Origin: Planococcus sp. 107-1
GTDB lineage: Bacteria > Bacillota > Bacilli > Bacillales_A > Planococcaceae
Assembly (NCBI RefSeq): GCF_021513255.1
Contig: NZ_CP090977.1
Span: 1,984,001 to 2,048,000, forward strand
DNA: 64,000 nt
Direction of reading: 5' to 3'
Shown here: positions 35,701 to 44,833 of the stretch, piece after piece
How the letters are laid out: each line of letters begins with the position of its first letter
How positions within the stretch are numbered: the stretch's first letter is position 1
Translations under genes and position numbers: made by a program
Notes under the pieces: generated by a model
Database searches by the model: none
The model's input: only the letters and a program-made list of their open reading frames with translations
What the model was told of the DNA's origin: nothing

Positions 35701-37083
35701 TTAATGGTGAACGCCTTTTTCAAGCCATGAAGCTGCCGCTTCATATACACTTTCAGATACAGTGGGGTGGGCATGAATCATAGAAGCCAGTTCTTCGACA
35801 GTCCCTTCTAAGCGCATAAAAGCAGAAGCTTCTGCTATCATTTCCGTTACGTGGGGACCAACCATCAAAACACCCAAAATTTCCCCGTACCGTCTGCTAG
35901 CAATAAGCTTTGTAAAGCCTTCTTTTTCATCTTGCGCCAACGCTTTCCCGTTGCTCGAATGATCGATTTTGATTATTTTATAGTCAATACCTTGCTGATT
36001 TGCTTCGCGTTCTGTCATGCCCACACTGGCAATTTCCGGACTCGTATACACACATCTCGGCACGATTGAATAATTCATGTATTCTGTTTCTCCTGCAGCA
36101 TTCGCAGCAGCTACTAATCCTTCCGCACTTGCTACATGGGCAAGCTGCCACCCTCCAATAATGTCTCCAATAGCGTAAATTCCAGGTTCGCTTGTGGCCA
36201 TCCGATTGTCCACTTTTACAAATGGCCCATTTATCTCCAAATTCAACTCAGAAAATGAAGAGGTGTTTGCGGTTCTTCCGACTGCCATCAAAATCGTCTC
36301 TGTCTCTACTATTTCTTTATCGCTATTTTCTTTTTCTATTTCCACAAACTTATTGGATCCGCGCTGTTCAATCTGTACTACTTTTGTATTCGCCAGAACT
36401 GTAATCCCTTTCTTTTCCAAAGACTTCATGAGCAATTCAGAAGCTTCCGGTTCCTCACTCGGCACAACCCTTTCGCCCATCTCGATAAGATGGACCCGAA
36501 CCTGCAGACTGGCAAAAATACTGGCCAATTCGACTCCGATGATGCCGCCTCCTACAATAACCATGGATGCTGGTATTTTCTCAATATCAAAAATGGTGTC
36601 GCTCGTAAAATAGGCTGCACTTTCTATGCCCGGAATCGGCGGAACAAGCGGTTTTGATCCGGTAGCGAGAATAATGTTGTCGCCACTGATAAGCACTTCC
36701 TTCTCCTGCTTCCGGATAGCGATTGTCCGGTCCTTCCTCACTTCTCCGAAACCATTGTAAACTTTGATTTCACCTTTTTTTAATAAATAGGCGATGCCGC
36801 TTCTTAACTGTTTAATAACAGCATCTTTGCGAGCAAGCATTTTAGTGAGTGAAAAAGTTACAGGTCCTGTTTCAATTCCCCACTCTTTCGCTTTTCCGAT
36901 GGTTTCAATCACTTCTGCGTGCCGAAGCAAGGTTTTTGATGGAATGCATCCGCGGTTTAAACAAGTACCTCCAAGATCACGCGCTTCGATAAGCGCCACC
37001 TTTTTTCCAAGTTTAGCTGCCCGTAAAGCTGCTACGTACCCTCCAGGACCACCACCGAGCACTACGACTTCATAATTTTCCAA
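35701..37083 (-). CDS. lpdA: Dihydrolipoyl dehydrogenase (E3) of the accessory complex
   Basis: A 460-residue flavoprotein disulfide reductase. FAD site GGGPGGYVAALRAA (11-24), redox Cys pair GGTCLNRGCIPSK (about 38-50), NAD site VIVGGGIIGVELA and the C-terminal HAHPTVSES with the catalytic His. It reoxidises the E2 lipoyl groups with NAD+. There is no N-terminal lipoyl domain. It ends the E1alpha-E1beta-E2-E3 run, 13 bases after E2, and so is dedicated to this complex. The call is firm; the exact complex it serves is discussed under E1. Confidence 0.92.
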   Translation of the reverse strand: MENYEVVVLGGGPGGYVAALRAAKLGKKVALIEARDLGGTCLNRGCIPSKTLLRHAEVIETIGKAKEWGIETGPVTFSLTKMLARKDAVIKQLRSGIAYLLKKGEIKVYNGFGEVRKDRTIAIRKQEKEVLISGDNIILATGSKPLVPPIPGIESAAYFTSDTIFDIEKIPASMVIVGGGIIGVELASIFASLQVRVHLIEMGERVVPSEEPEASELLMKSLEKKGITVLANTKVVQIEQRGSNKFVEIEKENSDKEIVETETILMAVGRTANTSSFSELNLEINGPFVKVDNRMATSEPGIYAIGDIIGGWQLAHVASAEGLVAAANAAGETEYMNYSIVPRCVYTSPEIASVGMTEREANQQGIDYKIIKIDHSSNGKALAQDEKEGFTKLIASRRYGEILGVLMVGPHVTEMIAEASAFMRLEGTVEELASMIHAHPTVSESVYEAAASWLEKGVHH

Positions 37084-37096
37084 TGGAATCTACTCC

Positions 37097-38461
37097 TTAA
37101 ACCAATAATTTAAAGGGTTGTTCGAGCACTTCTTTCAAGTTCGTTAAAAAGGCGGCAGCTGGAGCACCATCAATGACGCGATGATCAAACGATAGGCTAA
37201 GTACCATCATTGGCCGGAGTTCGATGGCTCCGTTTCGTCCGACTGGCTTTTCATTGATTCGCCCTACCCCTAAAATAGCGGATTCTGGCTGGTTGATGAC
37301 CGGGGTAAAAGCATCAATGGCATACATGCCCAGATTGCTGATAGTGAATGTGCCTCCCGACATTTCCTGGGGCTTTAAGTTGCTGTTTCGAGCCGCCGTT
37401 CCTAAGCGTTTGCATTCTGCAGTCAAATCCGAAAGGCCCTTTTGATCGGCTTCCTTGACTACCGGTACAAGCAAGCCGTTTTCCACAGCTACAGCTATTC
37501 CTAGATTGATTTCTTCATGGAAGATGATTTCATTGCCTTCTAATGAAACATTTAAATTTCTATGGCGCTTTAAACAGGCGGCGACCGCTTTTAAAACAAT
37601 TTCGGTGTAGGAAAGCCGGAAGCCCGTCTGCTTTTCGATAGTTCCCAGCAATTGCTTTCGCAAATGGATCGCTTCCGACATATCCACTTCTGTCGTCAAT
37701 GTGACATGCGGTGCTGTCGTTTTACTCTGCAGCATGCGCTCTGCGACAACTTTTCGGATCCCTTCCATTTTCATCCGTCTGCCGCCGGTTTCAGAAGCGG
37801 TTGATGGCTGCCTCATTTTTTCAACATCTGCCCGGTATATTTTTCCTTGAGGACCCGAACCATTTATCGTGTGCAAATCGATTCTTTCCGCTCCTGCCAC
37901 TTTTTTAGCAAGCGGAGTTGCTTTTGGTGCAGATTGCAAAAAGTCTCCAACATCCTTTTGGTGGATCCTCCCCTTAGGCCCGGTTCCAGGAACTTCGGAA
38001 AGTACGATATTATGTTCTTTAGCTACTCTGCGTGCTGCCGGTGTGGCCCGGATTTTTTCTGACTGTGAATTTTCATTGCCGGTATCGCCGGTTTCATTTA
38101 TCGTAGTTGTTTCACTGATCTCTATTTCTTCCAAGTCGTGCATTGCCGGCTGCCGCGAGTCACTCAGAATGTCCTGCACTGCAGCAACCGATTCTCCGGG
38201 AGGAGCCTCCGGAATATGTTCACCCGCCTCTCCGATATACCCGATTACATGATTTATCGGAATTTCATCCTCTTCGGCAAAATACTTTTTTAAAAGGATG
38301 CCTTCCTCGTAAGATTCCACTTCGATATTGATTTTGTCGGTCATGATTTCAAACAACGGATCTCCCACTTCAACGGAATCCCCTTCGTTTTTAAACCATT
38401 GCAGCAACGTTCCCACTTCCATGGTGCTGCTTAGTTTCGGCATGAAGATTTCTTTCGCCAT
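37097..38461 (-). CDS. Dihydrolipoamide acyltransferase (E2), AcoC-like, with two E3-binding domains
   Basis: A 454-residue E2. One lipoyl domain (3-77; lipoyl Lys43 in MTDKINIE), an acidic linker, then two peripheral subunit-binding domains in tandem (138-175, IRATPAARRVAKEHNI ... GTGPKGRIHQKDV; 180-216, KATPLAKKVAGAERI ... GSGPQGKIYRADV), and the catalytic core (from 225) with the active-site FDHRVIDG near the end. It moves the acyl group made by E1 to CoA. Its similarity to acetoin dehydrogenase E2 and E1 lengths favour an acetoin-type rather than a housekeeping pyruvate complex. Confidence 0.88.
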   Translation of the reverse strand: MAKEIFMPKLSSTMEVGTLLQWFKNEGDSVEVGDPLFEIMTDKINIEVESYEEGILLKKYFAEEDEIPINHVIGYIGEAGEHIPEAPPGESVAAVQDILSDSRQPAMHDLEEIEISETTTINETGDTGNENSQSEKIRATPAARRVAKEHNIVLSEVPGTGPKGRIHQKDVGDFLQSAPKATPLAKKVAGAERIDLHTINGSGPQGKIYRADVEKMRQPSTASETGGRRMKMEGIRKVVAERMLQSKTTAPHVTLTTEVDMSEAIHLRKQLLGTIEKQTGFRLSYTEIVLKAVAACLKRHRNLNVSLEGNEIIFHEEINLGIAVAVENGLLVPVVKEADQKGLSDLTAECKRLGTAARNSNLKPQEMSGGTFTISNLGMYAIDAFTPVINQPESAILGVGRINEKPVGRNGAIELRPMMVLSLSFDHRVIDGAPAAAFLTNLKEVLEQPFKLLV

Positions 38462-38479
38462 CGGGCTGATCCTCCTCCC

Positions 38480-39463
38480 TTACGATCGATTCAATACTTC
38501 TTTTACTGCTAAGACGATATCGTCCACTCCAGGGACTGCAGCTTTTTCAAGATCCGGATTATAGGGAATGGGCACCGCTTTGCCGCCTAAACGTTTAATC
38601 GGAGCGTCCAAATAGTCAAATGCTTCACTTTCTGCGATTATGCTGGCAATTTCCCCACCGAATCCACCCCGTTTTACCGCTTCGTGAACCACGACAAGGC
38701 GGCTCGTTTTTTTGACGGACCCAATAATCGTTTCTGTATCAAGTGGCACCAAGGTTCTGGGATCGATTATCTCGACACTGATGCCGGATTTTTCAAGTTC
38801 TTCAGCTGCTTCAAGCGCTTTATGGACCATAATGGCAGTAGCGACGATCGTAACATCTCTTCCTTCGCGTTTAATATTCGCTTTGCCTAAAGGGATGGAA
38901 TACTGCTCTTCCGGAACATCCGACTTCGTTTTATAACAAAGTTTATGTTCATAAAAAATCACGGGATTATCGTCGTCAATTGCCGCTTTCAGCAAACCTT
39001 TTGCATCATATGCGGTTGAAGGCTGCACCACTTTCAAACCGGGCACATGCGCCATCCACGCTTCTAAACTTTGAGAATGCTGCGCTGCTGCTCCTGTTCC
39101 AGATCCAGCCGGCGTGCGAAGCACCATTGGCACTTTCCCTTTGCCGCCGTACATATAGCGGATTTTTGCCGCTTGATTGACCATATTGTCCATTGCAATC
39201 GTAATAAAATCAGAGAATTGAAGTTCAAGAATCGGCCGCATACCGGTCAAGGCAGCTCCAACTGCCGTACCCGAAATTGCCGCTTCTGAAATGGGCGTAT
39301 TGCGAATCCGTTCGGGCCCAAATTCTTCAATCATTCCGCGTGTAACGCCAAAAGCCCCGCCGTATACGCCAATGTCTTCGCCTAAAATGAAGACATCTTC
39401 ATTTTCCCGCATCTCTTGGCTCATCGCTTCTCTCACTGCCTCTAAATACGTTAGCTCTCTCAA
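38480..39463 (-). CDS. TPP-dependent dehydrogenase E1 beta subunit (acetoin-dehydrogenase-like)
   Basis: A 327-residue E1 beta of the alpha2-beta2 type: [71 protein letters not shown] and the ion/pyrimidine regions [20 protein letters not shown]. It matches AcoB/PdhB proteins. TTG at 39463 is chosen, nine bases after AAGGGGA; a GTG three codons earlier abuts that site. It lies 25 bases after E1alpha. Substrate (acetoin, pyruvate or another alpha-hydroxyketone) cannot be fixed from sequence. Confidence 0.88.
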   Translation of the reverse strand: MRELTYLEAVREAMSQEMRENEDVFILGEDIGVYGGAFGVTRGMIEEFGPERIRNTPISEAAISGTAVGAALTGMRPILELQFSDFITIAMDNMVNQAAKIRYMYGGKGKVPMVLRTPAGSGTGAAAQHSQSLEAWMAHVPGLKVVQPSTAYDAKGLLKAAIDDDNPVIFYEHKLCYKTKSDVPEEQYSIPLGKANIKREGRDVTIVATAIMVHKALEAAEELEKSGISVEIIDPRTLVPLDTETIIGSVKKTSRLVVVHEAVKRGGFGGEIASIIAESEAFDYLDAPIKRLGGKAVPIPYNPDLEKAAVPGVDDIVLAVKEVLNRS

Positions 39464-39488
39464 CCCGTCCACTCCCCTTTGCTCCGTC

Positions 39489-40472
39489 TTATGCGTAAAT
39501 GTCTTCCATCAAATCATCGCGTGTCGGCATTGGGCTATTTTTGGCAAATTCCACCGAATCCTCTATTTCCTTTTTCGCTTCATTTTTCATTTGATCTGCG
39601 CTCTCTTCGGTTAGCAATCCTTCTTCGATCAATATACTGCGGAGCCTCGCAATTGGATCTTTTGCCCGCCATTCCTGTTCTTCTTCCCGAGTACGATACT
39701 TTTTCGCATCACTCTTAGAATGGCCTTTCCAGCGGTAGGTTTTGGCTTCCACTATGGACGGTCCTTCTCCGTTCCGTGCCCGTTCCACAGCCTCGCCCAC
39801 ACCGTTCATAACATCCAATACATCATTGCCGTCAACAATTTTCCCCGGAATCCCGTAAGCTTCAGCTCGCTTTGCCACGTCTTCGACATTCATCATTTCT
39901 TTTGCAGGACCTGACATGCCATATTGATTGTTTTCGCAAATGAACACTACCGGCAACTTCCAAATCGATGCCAAATTGACCGCCTCATGAAAACTTCCCT
40001 CATTCGAAGCTCCATCTCCAAAAAAGCAAAGCACAACATAGCCTTCTTTTTTCAGCTGCGAAGTCAATGCAGCACCGGCAGCAATCGAAAATCCACCTCC
40101 AACAATTCCATTTGCCCCTAAATTGCCCCTTTCAACATCCGCAATATGCATCGAGCCGCCTTTCCCTTTGCAATATCCCGTGGTGCGTCCGAACAATTCA
40201 GCCATCATCCGGTTGACTTCAGCCCCTTTGGCAATGCAGTGGCCATGGCCTCTGTGCGTACTGGTAATCTTATCCCGATCTTCTAATACAGCAATTGCTC
40301 CAACGGCTGAGGCTTCCTGCCCTACTGCTAAATGGGTCGTTCCGTGAATCATCCCTTTCGCAAAAAACTCATCCACTTTTTCTTCAAAGTACCGAATGAG
40401 CCACATCTGCTTAAGTAAAGCCGGTAAATCTTTTCCTTCCACGCCTGATGGTAAATTCAATAGCTGATTCAT
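39489..40472 (-). CDS. TPP-dependent dehydrogenase E1 alpha subunit (acetoin-dehydrogenase-like)
   Basis: A 327-residue E1 alpha. The TPP motif GDG-x26-NN is exact (GDGASNEG at 152, NN at 181-182), with [12 protein letters not shown] and GKGGSMHI upstream as in AcoA/PdhA. ATG 40472 is preferred, seven bases after GGGGG; ATG 40478 is too close. It is the first gene of the E1alpha-E1beta-E2-E3 operon, with a good promoter and the ACATATGT operator upstream. Short length and the AcoA-like sequence suggest an acetoin-type complex that cleaves CH3-CO-CHOH-R. Confidence 0.88.
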   Translation of the reverse strand: MNQLLNLPSGVEGKDLPALLKQMWLIRYFEEKVDEFFAKGMIHGTTHLAVGQEASAVGAIAVLEDRDKITSTHRGHGHCIAKGAEVNRMMAELFGRTTGYCKGKGGSMHIADVERGNLGANGIVGGGFSIAAGAALTSQLKKEGYVVLCFFGDGASNEGSFHEAVNLASIWKLPVVFICENNQYGMSGPAKEMMNVEDVAKRAEAYGIPGKIVDGNDVLDVMNGVGEAVERARNGEGPSIVEAKTYRWKGHSKSDAKKYRTREEEQEWRAKDPIARLRSILIEEGLLTEESADQMKNEAKKEIEDSVEFAKNSPMPTRDDLMEDIYA

Positions 40473-40488
40473 TTTCATTCCCCCTATT

Positions 40489-40518
40489 TACATATGTTCA
40501 CTATAGTTACATATGTAA
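40489..40518 (-). promoter_or_regulatory. Putative operator: two ACATATGT sites 19 bp apart (E1alpha promoter)
   Basis: ACATATGT at 40490-40497 and again at 40509-40516, within TTACATATGTA-type palindromes. They lie just downstream of the -10 box, where a repressor would block. The same pair and spacing is found at 44834-44860 before gutM. Confidence 0.65.
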
Positions 40519-40519
40519 T

Positions 40520-40548
40520 ATATTAAGACTTTTCAGTTAATTAGTCAA
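40520..40548 (-). promoter_or_regulatory. SigmaA-type promoter of the E1alpha operon
   Basis: On the minus strand TTGACT (40543-40548), 17-bp spacer, TAATAT (40520-40525); the start codon is about 48 bp downstream. Confidence 0.7.
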
Positions 40549-40553
40549 GCAGT

Positions 40554-40590
40554 AAAAAGGCTGAACCACTCTCATTAGGAGCAGTCCAGC
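40554..40590 (-). terminator. Terminator of the PTS operon
   Basis: 12-bp stem GCTGGACTGCTC / GAGTGGTTCAGC with wobble pairs and TTTTT tail on the minus strand, after the zinc-ribbon gene and before the E1alpha promoter; it separates two transcripts. Confidence 0.75.
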
Positions 40591-40606
40591 ATTTTATAGG
40601 AGCACA

Positions 40607-40950
40607 TTATTTTTTGGTCTTTTTCATTTTATAAGTCTGCATCACTTTTCTCGAAGAATTAACGTCTTTTAATATCCGGTATGGTTTTTTTATGGTCCGG
40701 ACCGGAAGAGAAAATAAAAGGTGGCCAATTCCCTCTTTTGACTCTTTCGTCACCCGTTTCGGTTTAGTTGCAATGCGCTCATATATTTCCCGGTAAAACT
40801 CTTTTTTAAATCCACTTTCAATTCCTTCGTCCGGCCGCATTGCAAACACTTTATGGTTTTCATATCGCTATTGATGTAAGTGATCTCATGATCGACTTCT
40901 TCTTTGCAATTTGTACAGTATAAACCAGCTTCCATCTTTTTCACTTTCAT
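40607..40950 (-). pseudogene. Small zinc-ribbon-like conserved protein, single-base frameshift
   Basis: From ATG 40950 (GAGAAGGTG upstream): MKVKKMEAGLYCTNCKEEVD, then HEITYINSDMKTIKCLQCGR with two CxxC pairs, a zinc-ribbon pattern. The frame breaks at the A6 run 40802-40807; a seventh A would give DLKKEFYREIYERIATKPKR and continue to a very basic tail ending at 40607, total 114 residues. It resembles the short 'bh protein' family seen in Bacillus beside similar dehydrogenase genes (from memory). It is the last gene of the PTS-DRL transcript. Function unknown. Confidence 0.65.
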
Positions 40951-41033
40951 ATTTGAACACCTTCTCGCTCCGTTGTTTGCCTTCTCTACAAGCCGAATAG
41001 GATCAATTTTACAAATCGATCTCTTCATCTGTT

Positions 41034-42359
41034 TCAGACATTGATCGGGTGTACCTTTTGCTCTTTTCCCGCTAACATATCATCTTGCATCCGGCGCAGC
41101 CGCCAAATCGTTGATTCTTTTGTCTGAACGACATCCTCATACGCAATAATTTCACCTTTTTTAATAGAGCGCTTCAATTGGACATTCCGGTCCACTAGTC
41201 CCATCGGCAAGGCATCTTTGCTTTTTGCTTCTTGTGCCGATAGAATACTGCCGTAAACCGTAAACCCGCCAATGCTGTCTAAAAATTGGCCTTCTTCCAA
41301 GTCTGTTTTGGCTACCGCCACAGTCTCCGCCTGCAGCCCTTTCCAAGGCGCGATGGTCGCTTCATTGTAAAGGAACGCTCTCGCAATGGAGATCGGCGTT
41401 TCCAAGCTGGTAAGGTGGTAAGGGCGATAAAGCACGTAATTCGGGCCTTCACCCATGCTCAAATAATGCATTTCGTGATTTACTTCTTCTTTTTCTGATG
41501 CAATGATCGCAAAGACGCCAGGCGCAATCCCATTGATATACTCGACAACTTTTTTATGGCCCACTTTTCCGCCTTGCTCTTTCAATTTGAAAAGTTCCGG
41601 AAGGCCTTTTACGTCACTGACAAAGCCATGCATTCCTGGTACATCCGGAAGAAAACCTGTGGCGTTTGCGACAGCCGTCATTTCTACCATAGTTTTTGTA
41701 CCATCTTGGAAAGAGGCAAGCATTTTGGGACTCGCGCCTTTTCTCGCAGCTTCTTCAGCAGCCGTATCTGGATTTGCTGCTAGATTAAGCGGATTGTTTT
41801 TTCCTTTTCCAAGTGCCACTACCTCGAAGCCGAGCGCATCTGCAAAATCATAGAGCTCCATAATGGCACCCGGTTCGTCTCCAGCTGTTCCGGTGTAGAC
41901 AACGCCGCTCGCATCAGCCATCTTCTTAAGCAATGGTCCGATGGTAACATCTGCCTCCACATTCAACATGACGATGTGTTTTTTATTCAGAATGGCGTCC
42001 CATGCAATTTTAGCTCCGATGTCCGGAACACCCGTGGCGTCAACGATAACATCCACTTCAGGGAGCTCAGTGACGAGCCGCGCATCTGTCGTCGCTACCA
42101 CTTTACCGGCTTTTACAGCTTCTGAAGCTTCTGCTGTCTGATCTGTTTTGATAATATCAGAAACGGCAACACCTGATTTTGCATAAGCACTTGTCACATT
42201 TTCCAGTTGAATGTCGGCTGTAATGACGACACGCATACCTGCCATGCTCTCTATTTGCGAAACCATACCTCTTCCCATTTGCCCTGCACCTACGAGGCCG
42301 ACTTTTATGATGGTTCCTTTCTGCTCCAACTCTTGAAGTTTCCTGTTTATCCCAAGCAT
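41034..42359 (-). CDS. DRL-like NAD(P)-dependent oxidoreductase with C-terminal SAF domain
   Basis: A 441-residue protein of the homoserine-dehydrogenase-like group that includes DRL, the DXP-reductoisomerase-like enzyme first found in Brucella. Rossmann motif GLVGAGQMGRG (21-31), DVIVDATGVPDIG, LNVEADVTIGPLL, YTGTAGDEPGAIMELYDFAD and LGKGKNNPLN form the catalytic half. A SAF-type domain is at the C-terminus (DLEEGQFLDSIGG ... RSIKKGEIIAYEDV). It stands where srlD (sorbitol-6-phosphate dehydrogenase) would be in a sorbitol operon, 18 bases after srlB. Family call moderate; reaction inferred: interconversion of a PTS-delivered polyol phosphate and a deoxyketose phosphate. Confidence 0.72.
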   Translation of the reverse strand: MLGINRKLQELEQKGTIIKVGLVGAGQMGRGMVSQIESMAGMRVVITADIQLENVTSAYAKSGVAVSDIIKTDQTAEASEAVKAGKVVATTDARLVTELPEVDVIVDATGVPDIGAKIAWDAILNKKHIVMLNVEADVTIGPLLKKMADASGVVYTGTAGDEPGAIMELYDFADALGFEVVALGKGKNNPLNLAANPDTAAEEAARKGASPKMLASFQDGTKTMVEMTAVANATGFLPDVPGMHGFVSDVKGLPELFKLKEQGGKVGHKKVVEYINGIAPGVFAIIASEKEEVNHEMHYLSMGEGPNYVLYRPYHLTSLETPISIARAFLYNEATIAPWKGLQAETVAVAKTDLEEGQFLDSIGGFTVYGSILSAQEAKSKDALPMGLVDRNVQLKRSIKKGEIIAYEDVVQTKESTIWRLRRMQDDMLAGKEQKVHPINV

Positions 42360-42377
42360 TTTTCAGTCTCCTCTTTG

Positions 42378-42743
42378 TCAGGCTTTATAAATCTGAATTA
42401 GTGCTCCCACTGCCATTTTAGGCATGGCTTTTTTCTCCACACACATCGTCCCCGGTAAATCAGCCGACGTTTCTCCATTGAACGAAATCGTGCAATGGCC
42501 GATTTCTTTTAACGTATCGTTCACTTTGCTTCCTACAAATAAAATATCGTATGGTTCACCTGCAATTTCAAGGACGTCTCCGCTTTCAATCTCCTCTAGA
42601 AGACGAACCTTTTCATGAATGACCCCAAATGACCTTAATTCGATCGGCACGGTATCATTAAAAATGACCATCATATTTTCTTCTGAGAAAATCTCCACTT
42701 CTTCCCCGATTTCGATAATTTTAGCTTCGTATTTTTTTATCAT
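42378..42743 (-). CDS. srlB: PTS glucitol/sorbitol-type EIIA
   Basis: A 121-residue EIIA of the Gut family. FNDTVPIELRSFGVIHEKV and DILFVGSKVNDTLKEIGHCT are family blocks; the His of one of them should carry the phosphate passed from HPr. ATG 42743 is chosen (AGGTGGAG six bases upstream); a GTG four codons earlier overlaps that site. It follows srlE by 30 bases. Specificity of the Gut family ranges over polyols, so sorbitol is not implied. Confidence 0.87.
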   Translation of the reverse strand: MIKKYEAKIIEIGEEVEIFSEENMMVIFNDTVPIELRSFGVIHEKVRLLEEIESGDVLEIAGEPYDILFVGSKVNDTLKEIGHCTISFNGETSADLPGTMCVEKKAMPKMAVGALIQIYKA

Positions 42744-42773
42744 GACATTCTCCACCTAGTTGCCCCCTTTAAA

Positions 42774-43826
42774 TTAACTGTACAATCCAAAGCTGAATAG
42801 ATAAGCGATGACTACCGCAAGCGGCCCAGTGATCATCCGAGAAATCAACACTGCCGGAACCCCGACTTCAATCGTTTCCGGCTCAGCTTCCCCAAGTGTC
42901 AAACCAACCGGTACAAAATCAGCCCCAACTTGCGGGTTGATCGCAAATAAGGCCGGAAGCGCCAAAGCTGGCGGTATATTTCCGCGGCCGATTTCAACAC
43001 CGACCAACACCCCTACTACTTGGGCAATGACGGCCCCTGGACCCAGCAGCGGGGAAAGAATCGGCAAGGCACAAATCACGGAAAGAATAAGTAAACCGAA
43101 AATATTGCCTGCAAGCGGCGAGACAAAGTTTGCAATGAGATCTCCTATACCGGTAAATGTGATGATCCCGATCAGCATACTGACAAAAGCCATGAATGGC
43201 AGGATATTTTTTAGTACTTGATCCACGGTTTCACGTCCAGCTTGGTAAAGTACCCCTACTACTTTTCCGGCGCCGCGCCCCACTTTTTCAATAATATTCA
43301 TTTTCTTAGGCTGCTTGTAATTTTCTGCAGCTTTTCGTTTTGCTTCTTCTTTGATTTCCTGCGGCGTTTTTTGAACAGCTGGCGCTTCGACTTCATCGAC
43401 CGCCTTTTTCAGTTGATCTGGATCTTCATAAGGGGCTGCTGAGGCACTAATATCAGACACTGTCACACCCGAAACGAAGTTTTCTTCATTAATGAATTTC
43501 ATCAGCGGCCCTGAAGGCGAAGTTGGATTGACATTGATCGTCAATATGCCCATTTTCGGATACACTCCGCAACGAGCTGTACCGCCGCAGTCAATAATGA
43601 CGCAAGCCATCGTTTCTTTTGCATAAGATGCTTTAAAACCGTCGACGGCTTCCGCTCCAGTTAAACGCGCAATTTCTTCAGCCACTGGATGTATTCCACC
43701 TCCAGTGACTGAAACGATATAACGCTGCTCTTCGTTTGGCCGAATGGTCAGCGGTCCACCCCAGCCGCCTCTGCCTTTCGTGACGGAAATCGCTTTGAAA
43801 TTTAATGGTGCATGCGTATTTGTCAT
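42774..43826 (-). CDS. srlE: PTS glucitol/sorbitol-type EIIB-C1
   Basis: A 350-residue protein: EIIB domain (1-130) with phosphorylated Cys86 in [11 protein letters not shown], a charged linker (130-175) and about five transmembrane segments of the C1 part (185-350, [60 protein letters not shown]). It phosphorylates the incoming polyol. It lies between srlA and srlB. All expected blocks are intact. Confidence 0.9.
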   Translation of the reverse strand: MTNTHAPLNFKAISVTKGRGGWGGPLTIRPNEEQRYIVSVTGGGIHPVAEEIARLTGAEAVDGFKASYAKETMACVIIDCGGTARCGVYPKMGILTINVNPTSPSGPLMKFINEENFVSGVTVSDISASAAPYEDPDQLKKAVDEVEAPAVQKTPQEIKEEAKRKAAENYKQPKKMNIIEKVGRGAGKVVGVLYQAGRETVDQVLKNILPFMAFVSMLIGIITFTGIGDLIANFVSPLAGNIFGLLILSVICALPILSPLLGPGAVIAQVVGVLVGVEIGRGNIPPALALPALFAINPQVGADFVPVGLTLGEAEPETIEVGVPAVLISRMITGPLAVVIAYLFSFGLYS

Positions 43827-43865
43827 GTTACTAGCCCCCTTTTCAATTGAGCACTGCCATAGCCT

Positions 43866-44414
43866 TTATACTTCCATGCCTTTCGCTTTCATCATGCGAA
43901 CTGTAATAATTTCTGTTACGATTCCACGGATCAAAATAACAATGATCCCAACTAAGAAAAAGCGGATCGCCAACGGTCCAAGCGATAACCCTAATGTAGT
44001 GATTCCTGCGGATATGCCCAGATACACGAACAATTCAGCTGGGTTTGCGTGTGGGAATAAGCCTGTAATCGGATGGACAAATGATACAGCTGAGTCGTAA
44101 AAAGCCGGTTTTTGTTTTTCCGGAAGAAACTTCCCAAATGTATAAGCCATCGGATTTGTCAAAAAGAAAACTGCCAAAACCGGGAAAAGGGTGTAGCGCA
44201 GAATGATATTTTTCGTGCTTCGGCGTGCTAGCCGATTGATCCGTTCTTCACCAATCATCCGGATCAGCGCGTTGATGGCCGTAATCAATACAATCAGCAA
44301 AGGGATGATTCCTGTAACTAAGCCCGTAAATGTATCAGCCCCTGCTTGGAACATGCCGATAAAGCCTTCAGCAAGTTTAACTAAAAAGTTCATGATTGAA
44401 TCTAAAAAGTCCAT
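43866..44414 (-). CDS. srlA: PTS glucitol/sorbitol-type EIIC2
   Basis: A 182-residue integral membrane subunit with about four hydrophobic segments (LVTGIIPLLIVLITAINALI; ILRYTLFPVLAVFFLTNPMA; ELFVYLGISAGITTLGLSLG; FFLVGIIVILIRGI) and the family stretch VHPITGLFPHANPAEL. With EIIB-C1 it forms the translocation path. It starts 12 bases after gutM. Names follow the family, not proven sorbitol use. Confidence 0.9.
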   Translation of the reverse strand: MDFLDSIMNFLVKLAEGFIGMFQAGADTFTGLVTGIIPLLIVLITAINALIRMIGEERINRLARRSTKNIILRYTLFPVLAVFFLTNPMAYTFGKFLPEKQKPAFYDSAVSFVHPITGLFPHANPAELFVYLGISAGITTLGLSLGPLAIRFFLVGIIVILIRGIVTEIITVRMMKAKGMEV

Positions 44415-44426
44415 TTTCCTTCCTCC

Positions 44427-44813
44427 TTAGACAGCCATAATAGTTTTCTTTTCCATTTGGCTTTCAATTTTTTCAAATGCCATTTTAAATGCTTGGGCGA
44501 CTGATTCGTCTTTCGCTTTGTTTTTAATCTCTTCCATATGAAGACCGTTGTAATCTGTATAAGGTTCAAATCGGCTAAAGACCGTAACGCCTTTCATTAA
44601 TTGGCTTTCAAGAATAACTCCATTGTCGTCTACAACTACTACAGCAATTACGCCTATCCCTAATTTTTGCTTTTGGATTCCTACCCCCAGATAGCCTGAT
44701 GGCCGTTTACTCATCTTTTTAATGGTCAGCTGATAGTTTTTCATTTGAATTTTCGTCATCATGATTTGAAGCAGCCATACTCCCGCAAATACAGCTATAA
44801 ACCATCCCCACAA
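44427..44813 (-). CDS. gutM: GutM-family membrane protein
   Basis: A 128-residue protein with an N-terminal transmembrane helix and a soluble domain (KRPSGYLGVGIQKQKLGIGV, LMKGVTVFSRFEPYTDYNGL). In enteric bacteria GutM is an activator of the gut operon. In Gram-positives it is a constant partner of Gut-type PTS genes, probably at the membrane. TTG at 44813 is the start, five bases after GGAGGGG. It is the first gene of the transcript gutM-srlA-srlE-srlB-DRL-zinc ribbon, whose promoter carries an operator and a cre-like site. Confidence 0.85.
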   Translation of the reverse strand: MWGWFIAVFAGVWLLQIMMTKIQMKNYQLTIKKMSKRPSGYLGVGIQKQKLGIGVIAVVVVDDNGVILESQLMKGVTVFSRFEPYTDYNGLHMEEIKNKAKDESVAQAFKMAFEKIESQMEKKTIMAV

Positions 44814-44833
44814 AAGAACCCCTCCATTCTTTT

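Noticed and set aside
35568-35774. Small frame between the SorC gene and the E3 gene
   Set aside because: Overlaps the end of the E3 gene in another frame and has no ribosome binding site.
35701-40472. Housekeeping pyruvate dehydrogenase complex
   Set aside because: E1 chain lengths, AcoA/AcoB-like sequence, placement in a regulated sugar island and shared operator argue for an accessory complex. Not fully excluded.
41034-44813. Sorbitol utilisation operon
   Set aside because: The PTS is Gut-type, but no sorbitol-6-phosphate dehydrogenase (SrlD) is present and a DRL-like oxidoreductase takes its place. Gut-type PTS proteins serve several polyols.
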